Shown here: piece after piece, positions 45,376 through 53,847 of the stretch
Layout of the letters: the number at the start of each line of letters is the position of its first letter
How positions within the stretch are numbered: position 1 is the first letter of the stretch
NCBI GenBank assembly: GCA_013314755.1
Contig: JABUFA010000003.1
Span: 106,304-170,303, forward strand
From: Chthonomonadia bacterium
GTDB lineage: Bacteria; Armatimonadota; HRBIN16
Length of the DNA stretch: 64,000 nt
Direction of reading: 5' to 3'
Translations under genes and position numbers: made by a program
The notes under the pieces: model-generated
Databases searched by the model: none
The model's input: the letters and a program-made list of their open reading frames with translations, nothing else
Told to the model about the DNA's origin: nothing

Positions 45376-46172
45376 AGCGAGAGCGCGCTTTCACACTTAT
45401 CGAGCTGCTTGTGGTTATCGCGATTATCGCGATACTGGCAGCGATTCTGTTCCCTGTGTTTGCTCAGGCACGGGAGAAAGCACGTACCACCTCCTGCCTC
45501 AGCAACATGAAACAGATTGGGCTGGCGTCGCTGATGTACGTCCAGGATTACGACGAGAAGTTTGCGCCGAACCGTATCTGGCACGCTGATGGCACGCACT
45601 CTACGTGGCGCTGTGTCGTGATGCCTTACATGAAAAACGACACCATGTTCCTGTGTCCTTCGGCGCCCCGGTCACTCAACACCTTCTACTGGGACCTGTG
45701 GAACAGCCCAACTGGATGCGTGTGCGATGTCAGCATGACCAGAGCTGACTTCGACGCAAGTCCAAGGCGCATGAAGGGACAGGCAAACTACGGCGTCAAC
45801 GGCGACGTATTCAACGCCAACGGGCGTTATGTGGTGGGGCTGGCACAATTTGACCGTCCGGCAGGTACGATTCTGATACTGGAAACCCGCGACTTCTGGC
45901 CTGACCTGGGCACATGGACGTTTGGCTGGAACTACGACCAGGGTGGGGGAAGCCTGCCGTTCTGGCACAACAAAGGCGGAAATTACACCTTTGCCGACGG
46001 ACACGCCCGGTTCCTCCGGCTTCAGCAGACTATCTCTGCGAACAGCTTCATGTGGAACCTGAGCAACGACCCGAACACCGACTGCCCGGAGGGAAGCCCG
46101 TACTGCGTTGCGCCACGTGGCGCGTATGACCTGGTCGCGCTGGCAAACGCCATTCCGCCAGCCTATCGGTAG
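45372..46172 (+). CDS. Type II/IV pseudopilin-like protein with H-X9-DG motif
   Basis: A 266-residue protein with a prepilin signal: [19 protein letters not shown], cleavage expected before FTLIEL, methylated Phe. The early part continues with [20 protein letters not shown], typical of DUF1559-like proteins of Planctomycetes, Verrucomicrobia and Armatimonadota. Near the C-terminus [19 protein letters not shown] contains the H-X9-DG motif. Several cysteines in the middle may form disulphides. Such genes are multicopy in these phyla and are not encoded with assembly ATPases. Here the gene overlaps the end of the GntR-type regulator (ATGA). A surface or secretion role is inferred from the family. 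Confidence 0.93.
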   Translation: MKRERAFTLIELLVVIAIIAILAAILFPVFAQAREKARTTSCLSNMKQIGLASLMYVQDYDEKFAPNRIWHADGTHSTWRCVVMPYMKNDTMFLCPSAPRSLNTFYWDLWNSPTGCVCDVSMTRADFDASPRRMKGQANYGVNGDVFNANGRYVVGLAQFDRPAGTILILETRDFWPDLGTWTFGWNYDQGGGSLPFWHNKGGNYTFADGHARFLRLQQTISANSFMWNLSNDPNTDCPEGSPYCVAPRGAYDLVALANAIPPAYR

Positions 46173-46184
46173 CGAAGAATGGTC

Positions 46185-46214
46185 GCGTAGAGGGTGAGTT
46201 TTCGCCCTCTACGC
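46185..46214 (+). terminator. Hairpin after the pseudopilin gene
   Basis: GCGTAGAGGG and CCCTCTACGC form a perfect 10-bp stem around a 10-nt loop, 12 nt past the stop codon. No T tract follows; it may be partial, since a small gene with a strong ribosome site starts 20 nt later. Confidence 0.55.
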
Positions 46215-46234
46215 CCAAACGTAAGGAGGAGACG

Positions 46235-46438
46235 ATGCGCAAGGAGATATCACCAGGCGTTGCAGTGGCTGTTATCGTAGTGGTGCTGGTTGTCGTCGGG
46301 GCGATATTCTTCTGGAAGACCAAGTCGCCCTCCAGCATCCCGAGTGCAGAGGGTGGTCCACCACCTGATGTTCAGCGTCGCCTGCAGATGGGAACGGGGT
46401 CTCCGGGTCTTCCGCCTGCTCCACAGGCACCACGATAG
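46235..46438 (+). CDS. Small single-helix membrane protein
   Basis: A 67-residue protein with an excellent ribosome site (AAGGAGGAGACG). Residues about 8-27 are one transmembrane helix (VAVAVIVVVLVVVGAIFFW) followed by a basic KTK and a proline-rich tail. Small proteins of this kind often follow H-X9-DG pseudopilin genes in related genomes; here it is 62 nt behind one, after a hairpin. I do not know its function. The basic residues after the helix suggest that the C-terminal tail may face the cytoplasm. Confidence 0.8.
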   Translation: MRKEISPGVAVAVIVVVLVVVGAIFFWKTKSPSSIPSAEGGPPPDVQRRLQMGTGSPGLPPAPQAPR

Positions 46439-46459
46439 ACCACACGGGCAACAACCGTC

Positions 46460-46521
46460 GGGTGTCATCCTGAGTGTGGGAAAGAGGCTTTGAAGCGCTC
46501 GTTCGGGTCAGGATGACACCC
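46460..46521. repeat. Inverted repeat with GGGTGTCATCCTGA arms
   Basis: GGGTGTCATCCTGA (46460-46473) and TCAGGATGACACCC (46508-46521) are perfectly complementary across a 34-nt loop. The outer flanks (ACAACCGTC / GTTGT) extend the pairing. This resembles a dispersed bacterial element and may end transcription of the small membrane-protein gene. Confidence 0.65.
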
Positions 46522-46546
46522 GTTGTTATGTTCGTAATCCCCTTGC

Positions 46547-46575
46547 TTGACGACGTCGGGGAGGAGTGCTAATAT
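46547..46575 (+). promoter_or_regulatory. Promoter of the aldo/keto reductase gene
   Basis: TTGACG (46547-46552), 17-bp spacer, TAATAT (46570-46575). The start codon is 44 nt further on. Confidence 0.65.
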
Positions 46576-46619
46576 ATACTTACTTAAACATTCTATGAAT
46601 CGGCGACAGGAGGAGGAGC

Positions 46620-47585
46620 ATGCAATATCGTAAGCTGGGAAAGTGGGGCGTGAAGGTGAGCGAGGTCAGTCTGGGCTCCTGGTTGACCTTCGGACACGCC
46701 ACCGATGAGGAGACCGCCGCAGAGTGTATCTATCGGGCATACGAGCTGGGCATCAACCTGTTTGATACCGCCAACGTGTATGCCGCCGGACGGGCGGAAG
46801 AGGTAATGGGCAAGGCGTTGAAGGCGTTTCGGCGCGACTCGTACGTGCTGGCGACGAAGGTGTATTTCCCGATGGGCGATGGACCGAACGACCGCGGGCT
46901 GTCGCGCAAGCACATCTTCGAACAGTGTCACGCCAGTCTGAAGCGTTTGGGAACGGACTACATTGACCTCTATCAGTGCCACCGATACGACAGGAACACG
47001 CCGCTGGAGGAGACGGTGCGCGCGATGGGCGACCTGATTCGGCAGGGAAAGATTCTGTACTGGGGCGTTAGCGAGTGGTCGGCGTCGCAGATACTGGATG
47101 CCGTCCATCTGTGCCAGCAGATGAACATCGACCCGCCCGTATCCAACCAGCCGCATTACAACATGCTGGGGCGAGAGATCGAAAAAGAGGTTCTGCCGAT
47201 GTGCGAGCGTGTGGGCATGGGCAATATTGTCTTTTCGCCGCTGGCGCAGGGCGTGCTGACCGGCAAGTATCTGCCCGGTTCGCCGCCTCCGCCCGACACC
47301 CGCGCAGCCGATGAGAGCTCCAACATGTTCATGCGCTGGCTGATGAGCGAGGAGGTGCTGACCAAAGTGCAGAAACTGCGCCCCATTGCCGAGCGCAACG
47401 GGCTGACGATGGCGCAGCTCGCGCTGGCATGGTGTCTGCGCCAGCCGATGGTCTCCAGTGTGATTATCGGCGCACGAAAGGTCTCGCAGATTGAGGATAA
47501 CGTGAAGGCATCGGGCGTGCAGCTCTCACCTGAAGACCTGCGCGACATCGACATCGCTCTGGGCTTCGCCCAGCCAGAAGGATAA
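46620..47585 (+). CDS. Aldo/keto reductase, Kv-beta/YghZ-like
   Basis: A 321-residue NADPH-dependent oxidoreductase of the AKR superfamily (potassium-channel beta-subunit-like group). The ribosome site is AGGAGGAGGAGC. Catalytic Asp and Tyr lie in NLFDTANVYAAGRAEEVMG, Lys in VLATKVYFP, and His in DLYQCHRYD; the cofactor loop SSVIIGARKVSQIEDN is near the end. The protein starts MQYRKLGKWGVKVSEVSLG, as the family does. It has its own promoter and is convergent with the glycerophosphodiesterase gene. The physiological substrate is unknown; relatives reduce methylglyoxal or other aldehydes. Confidence 0.93.
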   Translation: MQYRKLGKWGVKVSEVSLGSWLTFGHATDEETAAECIYRAYELGINLFDTANVYAAGRAEEVMGKALKAFRRDSYVLATKVYFPMGDGPNDRGLSRKHIFEQCHASLKRLGTDYIDLYQCHRYDRNTPLEETVRAMGDLIRQGKILYWGVSEWSASQILDAVHLCQQMNIDPPVSNQPHYNMLGREIEKEVLPMCERVGMGNIVFSPLAQGVLTGKYLPGSPPPPDTRAADESSNMFMRWLMSEEVLTKVQKLRPIAERNGLTMAQLALAWCLRQPMVSSVIIGARKVSQIEDNVKASGVQLSPEDLRDIDIALGFAQPEG

Positions 47586-47599
47586 CCCTCTCATCCCTG

Positions 47600-47640
47600 G
47601 ATTCCCCTCCTTGCTGTCTCTCACGGGAGGGGAATCTTTT
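47600..47640. terminator. Terminator between convergent genes
   Basis: GATTCCCCTCC (47600-47610) and GGAGGGGAATC (47626-47636) pair perfectly and are followed by TTTT on the plus strand. The hairpin overlaps the last codons of the minus-strand phosphodiesterase gene. Confidence 0.8.
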
Positions 47641-48394
47641 CCTCTTTCAGCAGTTTCAGCAGGTCGTCGGGATAGTCTGTTTGGATGCCATCTACCCCCA
47701 TTGCTATCGACAGGCGATACCCCTCTGGCGTATCGGAGAAGCCCAGGTTATCCACATACACGGTGATGCCCTCGCGGTGCGCTTCCTGCACCAGTTCGCG
47801 CGTCCACTGTGCTATATCACCGTCCAGCGCATCTACAGGCAGCATCCGCTTCAGTTCGGCGATGCCGCCCGGTTTGCGGTAGTCCTGCGGCAGGCTGGGC
47901 ATGATGGGAATGTACGGAGCTGTCTGCTTCCACTCCTTCAGTTTGTCCAGTGAACCGTACACCAGCACCTGCTTTTCCATGCGGTGACGGCGGATGGTGC
48001 GCAGTATCTCTGCTACCGGAGCGTCCTTGTGGTCGATGTAAACGTTGATTTTGCCGCGGCACAGTTCGAACACCTCGTCCAGGGTGGGAACCTTTTCGCC
48101 GCGATACAGCGGCGAGAACCTGACCCCGGCATCCAGCTTGCGGATGGCAGAGAGGGTCAGCTCGTTGACTGCGCCAGTGCCGGTGGTAGTGCGGTCTACC
48201 GTGCGGTCGTGCATGATGACCAGTTTCCCGTCGCGCGTGGTGCGCACGTCTATCTCCACGTAGTCACAGCCCAAGCGGATGGCGTGCTGGAAGGCGGCAA
48301 GCGTGTTTTCAGGCATGATGCCTGCGCCGCCGCGATGCGCAATCACCGCGATGCGGTTCCTGATTCTGGGTAAAGCCGATACCGACATGGACAT
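47621..48394 (-). CDS. Glycerophosphodiester phosphodiesterase
   Basis: A 257-residue cytoplasmic GDPD-family TIM barrel that hydrolyses glycerophosphodiesters to glycerol-3-phosphate and an alcohol. Motifs are AHRGGAGIMPENTLAAF, EIDVRTTRDGKLVIMHD with the metal-binding acids and catalytic His, and GVDGIQTDYPDDL near the end. The ATG at 48394 follows CAGGGAGC; an extension to 48499 would carry 35 extra residues with no signal peptide and lie over the promoter, so it is rejected. A promoter (TAAAAT, TTGCCC) precedes it. It lies alone, convergent with the aldo/keto reductase and divergent from the tRNA genes. Confidence 0.93.
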   Translation of the reverse strand: MSMSVSALPRIRNRIAVIAHRGGAGIMPENTLAAFQHAIRLGCDYVEIDVRTTRDGKLVIMHDRTVDRTTTGTGAVNELTLSAIRKLDAGVRFSPLYRGEKVPTLDEVFELCRGKINVYIDHKDAPVAEILRTIRRHRMEKQVLVYGSLDKLKEWKQTAPYIPIMPSLPQDYRKPGGIAELKRMLPVDALDGDIAQWTRELVQEAHREGITVYVDNLGFSDTPEGYRLSIAMGVDGIQTDYPDDLLKLLKEEKIPLP

Positions 48395-48422
48395 GCTCCC
48401 TGGTACTATGAAAGGTAGTCTG

Positions 48423-48451
48423 ATTTTAGCACAGTCGCGAGGTTCGGGCAA
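48423..48451 (-). promoter_or_regulatory. Probable promoter of the phosphodiesterase gene
   Basis: Minus strand: TTGCCC (48446-48451), 17-bp spacer, TAAAAT (48423-48428), 28 nt before the start codon. Confidence 0.5.
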
Positions 48452-48492
48452 TCTGTTTGTGTGGGTTGCTCGCATTTTTTCGCGCCGGATGC

Positions 48493-48521
48493 TTGACATC
48501 CGTGCAAACCTGCCGTATAAT
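48493..48521 (+). promoter_or_regulatory. Consensus promoter of tRNA-Leu and tRNA-Gly
   Basis: TTGACA (48493-48498), 17-bp spacer, TATAAT (48516-48521), both perfect, 20 nt before the tRNA-Leu 5' end. Together with the phosphodiesterase promoter it forms a divergent regulatory region. Confidence 0.9.
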
Positions 48522-48541
48522 AATAATGCAAACGTCCGAGC

Positions 48542-48626
48542 GGGCGAGTGGTGAAATCGGTAGACACGCCAGACTTAGGATCTGGTGCCGTAAGGCGTAG
48601 GAGTTCGAGTCTCCTCTCGCCCACCA
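48542..48626 (+). tRNA. tRNA-Leu (anticodon TAG)
   Basis: An 85-nt class-II tRNA. Acceptor GGGCGAG/CTCGCCC, discriminator A and encoded CCA. The anticodon stem CCAGA/TCTGG encloses CTTAGGA, anticodon TAG (codon CUA and neighbours). The variable arm is GCC-GTAA-GGC and the T arm AGGAGTTCGAGTCTCCT. Confidence 0.97.
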
Positions 48627-48645
48627 CTTACCGCAAGCGAAACGA

Positions 48646-48721
48646 GCGGGAGTAGCTCAGTTGGTAGAGCGTCTGCTTGCCATGCAGAAGGTCGCGGGTT
48701 CGAGTCCCGTCTCCCGCTCCA
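48646..48721 (+). tRNA. tRNA-Gly (anticodon GCC)
   Basis: A 76-nt cloverleaf with acceptor GCGGGAG/CTCCCGC, discriminator T and encoded CCA. The anticodon stem TCTGC/GCAGA encloses TTGCCAT (anticodon GCC). Only 19 nt follow tRNA-Leu, so both come from one precursor. Confidence 0.97.
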
Positions 48722-48742
48722 TTTTTTCATGAGGTCTTTGCC

Positions 48743-49519
48743 TTGAACTCCCCTCTTGTCACTGCGGTGGTGCTGGCGGGCGGCAAGACTAAGCCCGACC
48801 TGCTCGCGCTGACAGGTGTATCCAACCGCGCTCTGCTTCAGATAGAGGGCGAGACCATGCTGGCGCGGGTGGTACACGCCCTGCAGGAGAGCGCGTGGGT
48901 GGAGAAGGTGTACGTTGTGGGTGATGTGACGCCGCCCGATGGCTGTGGTTCCCTGCCGGACACGGGCGACTTCGTGGAGAACGTGCTGCAGGCGACTTCG
49001 CTGGTAGCCGACGAACAGTACCTGCTCTACGCCACCGCCGATACTCCCTTCCTGACATCGCAGGCGGTAGCCGATTTCGTCAGCCGGGCTCTTCGGTCGG
49101 GCGCGGAGATGTGTTATCCGATTATCCCGCTGGAGCTCTGCGCACAGCGATTCCCCAATATGCCCCGCACCGCGCTGAGCCTGCGAGAGGGCACGTTTAC
49201 CGGCGGGAATCTGCTTCTCATTCGGGCGGGGGTGGTGCGCCGGCAGGCTGACCTGTTGCGCCGGGCGTTTTCCGCCCGCAAGTCTGTCTGGGCGCTGGCG
49301 AAGATTCTGGGCGCATCCATTATCCTGCGTGTGGTGCTGGCAAAGCTGGTCTCGCCGAAACTGCTCTCCGTCGAGCATATCAAGCGCAGAGTAGAGCAGT
49401 TGATGGGGGCAACGGCGCAGGAAATCGTCACCGACTACGTGGAAATCGGGGTGGATATTGACAGGGCGGAACACCTGAAGGTACTGGTGGAATCGGGGTA
49501 TCGTGTGGGACAGCCCTGA
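48743..49519 (+). CDS. MobA-like nucleotidyltransferase
   Basis: A 258-residue cytoplasmic protein. The start is the TTG at 48743, with GAGGT before it; the open frame upstream runs into the tRNA-Gly gene and is not protein. It begins with the NTP-transferase signature TAVVLAGGKTKPDLLALTGVSN-like pattern (core VVLAGGK, then a basic/acidic loop and L-L-x-I-x-G), and has YLLYATADTPFLT, the metal-binding aspartate region of the MobA/GlmU-like fold. The C-terminal half does not match any named enzyme I recognise. It lies 21 nt behind tRNA-Gly and 14 nt before tilS and probably shares the tRNA transcript. The substrate is unknown. Confidence 0.85.
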   Translation: MNSPLVTAVVLAGGKTKPDLLALTGVSNRALLQIEGETMLARVVHALQESAWVEKVYVVGDVTPPDGCGSLPDTGDFVENVLQATSLVADEQYLLYATADTPFLTSQAVADFVSRALRSGAEMCYPIIPLELCAQRFPNMPRTALSLREGTFTGGNLLLIRAGVVRRQADLLRRAFSARKSVWALAKILGASIILRVVLAKLVSPKLLSVEHIKRRVEQLMGATAQEIVTDYVEIGVDIDRAEHLKVLVESGYRVGQP

Positions 49520-49533
49520 CTTTCGGAGGCAGT

Positions 49534-50931
49534 ATGGAACTGCTTGCCGTGTTCGAGTGCACTCTGCGCAATTGTGCCCTTGTTGAGCCGCGGCAGAAAG
49601 TGCTGGTTGCCTTCTCTGGCGGCGCGGATTCTACCGCTCTCCTGCATCTGTTTTGCCGACTTCGTGAAGGGTGGTCGCTGGAGGTGTGTGCGGCGCACCT
49701 GAACCATGCCCTTCGGGGGGAGCACAGCGACGCCGATGAGGCGCATTGTCGGCAGGTGTGCACTGGGTGGCATGTGCCCTTCTTTTCGCGCCGGGTGGAC
49801 GTGGGGCAGGAGGCGGAACGTCGGGGCATCAGCGTGGAGATGGCGGGGCGCGAGGTGCGCTACGCCTTTTTGCAGGAGGTAGCAGATGCGATTGAGGCAG
49901 ACGTTATCGCGGTGGGGCATACGCGCGATGACCAGGTGGAGACCATCCTGTTGAACCTGACCCGCGGCACCGGCACTGCAGGGCTGGCTGGGATGCCGAT
50001 GCGCCGGGGCAAATTCATCCGCCCACTGCTTGGGGTTAGCCGCGAGCAGATACGACAGTATTGCGCACTGCATGGCTTGACCTTTGTGGAGGACATCTCC
50101 AATCTTGACTCGCGCTACAGCCGCAACCGCATCCGCCATCACGTGCTTCCCGAACTGCGTCACCTCAACCCGCGTGTGGATTCGGCAATTGAGCGGTTAT
50201 CGCTGGTGGTACGGGATGAGGAGAGATGGTGGCAGGAGCATCTGCGTGCGCTGGAGCCGGAGTTTACCCTGCGTCGCCGGGAGGGCGAGAGGCAGGTATC
50301 GCTGGAATGGCTGAGGCAACAGCCCGCCCCTGTGCAGCGGCGTGTGATACGTCACGTGGTGCGGGAGCTGTCCGCCGAGGGCATGGATCTGGAGTTTGAG
50401 CAGGTGGAGCGTCTGCGGGAGGCGATACAGGAAGGCAGGCGAGCGGGGGTGACGTTGCCCGGTGGAAACCTGCACGTGGCGGTGGGGAAGAGCGCACTCA
50501 GAGCGTGGCTGAAACCTGCGGGTTGTCCGTATCCGTATGAAATAATGGTGCAGATACCCGGCGAGACACCCGTTCCATCTGCAAACGTGACTCTGTTTGC
50601 CGAATATTCAGCGTTACCTGATGCCAGCCTATGGCGTCAGGATAATTGGGAAGTGTGGTGCGATGCTTCCCGAATCAGCGGAGGGCTGATGGTGCGCAGC
50701 TGGCGCAGTGGCGACCGTGTTCAGCCTCTGGGGCTGTCGGGGCATCGCAAGCTGTCCGATATTTTTACCGACAGGAAAGTGCCGGTTCATCTGCGCCGGC
50801 AGATACCCATCGTGTGCGATGAGGAGGGTATCGTGTGGGTGGTGGGCATCTGTCTGGCGGAGCGGGTACGCTGTACGCACGAAACGGAGCGAGCCATCCA
50901 TCTGCAGGCACAGCCGCGCGGGGGATGGTAA
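49534..50931 (+). CDS. tilS: tRNA(Ile)-lysidine synthase
   Basis: Converts the wobble cytidine of tRNA-Ile(CAU) to lysidine so that it reads AUA. The 465-residue protein has the PP-loop SGGADS at residues 28-33, HLNHALRGEHSDADEAHC, VAVGHTRDDQVETILLNLTRG, and RPLLGVSREQIRQYC. It also has the C-terminal TilS domain (MVRSWRSGDRVQPLGLSGHRKLSDIFTDRKVP region), so it is the long form. Start at ATG 49534 behind CGGAGG. It is downstream of two tRNA genes and upstream of ftsH, an order (tilS then ftsH) common in bacteria, usually with hpt between, which is absent here. Confidence 0.95.
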   Translation: MELLAVFECTLRNCALVEPRQKVLVAFSGGADSTALLHLFCRLREGWSLEVCAAHLNHALRGEHSDADEAHCRQVCTGWHVPFFSRRVDVGQEAERRGISVEMAGREVRYAFLQEVADAIEADVIAVGHTRDDQVETILLNLTRGTGTAGLAGMPMRRGKFIRPLLGVSREQIRQYCALHGLTFVEDISNLDSRYSRNRIRHHVLPELRHLNPRVDSAIERLSLVVRDEERWWQEHLRALEPEFTLRRREGERQVSLEWLRQQPAPVQRRVIRHVVRELSAEGMDLEFEQVERLREAIQEGRRAGVTLPGGNLHVAVGKSALRAWLKPAGCPYPYEIMVQIPGETPVPSANVTLFAEYSALPDASLWRQDNWEVWCDASRISGGLMVRSWRSGDRVQPLGLSGHRKLSDIFTDRKVPVHLRRQIPIVCDEEGIVWVVGICLAERVRCTHETERAIHLQAQPRGGW

Positions 50932-50935
50932 GAGA

Positions 50936-50965
50936 GTCAATACACAGATTTCGATATGGTATAAT
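50936..50965 (+). promoter_or_regulatory. Possible promoter of ftsH
   Basis: A perfect TATAAT at 50960-50965, 47 nt before the ftsH start. The best -35 (GTCAAT, 50936-50941, 18-bp spacing) is weak, so activity may need an alternative factor or be low. Confidence 0.4.
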
Positions 50966-51012
50966 ACCAACGTTAACGGCGCAACACAGCAAAAGCGCTG
51001 GAGGAGGAAGAC

Positions 51013-52953
<1,941 letters not shown>

Positions 52954-52976
52954 ATACCATGCGAGAGTACTTTGCT

Positions 52977-53001
52977 GAAGGGGCAGACGCACTGCCCCTT
53001 C
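52977..53001 (+). terminator. Terminator after ftsH
   Basis: GAAGGGGCAG and CTGCCCCTTC form a perfect 10-bp stem around ACGCA, 23 nt past the stop codon, followed by TCGT rather than a T run. Confidence 0.65.
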
Positions 53002-53029
53002 TCGTACAGTCTTAGCGGGAGGGGTCGCA

Positions 53030-53794
53030 ATGCGCTATTCCACTACGAACGGCAATTCAGACCTGTGGCAGCGTGTGCTGTACGTACTGCTGGGGGTAGC
53101 CAGCGTGGTGCTCTGCTATCTGGCAGGGGCGTACTGGATTGGTCCCTGGCTACACCAGATGAGACAGCAGAAACAGGAGGTTGCCTCTGCGCCGTCCATT
53201 TCGACAACGACGGCTCCCGTACAACCGTCAACTTCTGCGCCTTTTTCGCCGGTTACACCCAAACTGGCGGGCGTGCAGATTCGCGAGCGCGACCCCAACA
53301 CATTGCCCGATACGGTTCGGGTGATACCATCGGGGGATGGAGCCCTGCCGGAGAGCAACGCTACCACGGAGGAACCACAGCCGCCCACCACGCTGGAGGA
53401 AACCCCTTCCACGCCGCCTCCTCCAGCCAACCTGTGGACGCCTGAGCCGCAGCCCTCTCGCCCGTCTGAAACGCCGCCTGCCTCGCCGGGTGGAGTTCAG
53501 GTGCCCGAGTCGCTGAACAGCGAGCCCACACCCGCTGACACCATGTCGAGCACGGATACGCTGTATCGGGTGCGCCTGCCAGACGCTTTTGACAGCCGCG
53601 AGCAAGCCGATACTGCCCTGCGTTCCCTCACCGACAGAGGTTTGCCGGGAGCGGTGGTTACGGATACCGTCGGAGGGCGCAAAGTGTTTCGGGTGCAGCT
53701 GGGGGTATACCGCAACAGACCGAATGCCGAAAAGCTGGCGGAGCAGGCACGCCGCGCAGGGATACCAGCTGAGGTGACCTCGCCATCGCCATGA
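53030..53794 (+). CDS. SPOR-domain membrane protein
   Basis: A 254-residue protein with ribosome site GGGAGGGG. One N-terminal helix (about residues 16-38, VLYVLLGVASVVLCYLAGAYW) is preceded by polar residues, giving a type II topology with the bulk in the periplasm. A long Pro/Thr/Ser-rich linker leads to a C-terminal SPOR domain (about 178-250: YRVRLPDAFDSREQADTALRSL, VFRVQLGVYRNRPNAEKLAEQ). SPOR domains bind peptidoglycan lacking stem peptides at division sites. The stop overlaps the first ATG of the S55 gene frame (ATGA at 53791), implying co-expression. Confidence 0.9.
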   Translation: MRYSTTNGNSDLWQRVLYVLLGVASVVLCYLAGAYWIGPWLHQMRQQKQEVASAPSISTTTAPVQPSTSAPFSPVTPKLAGVQIRERDPNTLPDTVRVIPSGDGALPESNATTEEPQPPTTLEETPSTPPPPANLWTPEPQPSRPSETPPASPGGVQVPESLNSEPTPADTMSSTDTLYRVRLPDAFDSREQADTALRSLTDRGLPGAVVTDTVGGRKVFRVQLGVYRNRPNAEKLAEQARRAGIPAEVTSPSP

Positions 53795-53847
53795 ACCGCC
53801 TTCTGCACCGATACCGTGCGCATCACGTTATGGAGGGAAGCCGCTGT

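Noticed and set aside
48677..48742. N-terminal extension of the nucleotidyltransferase
   Set aside because: It would be encoded by the tRNA-Gly gene; the TTG at 48743 has a ribosome site.
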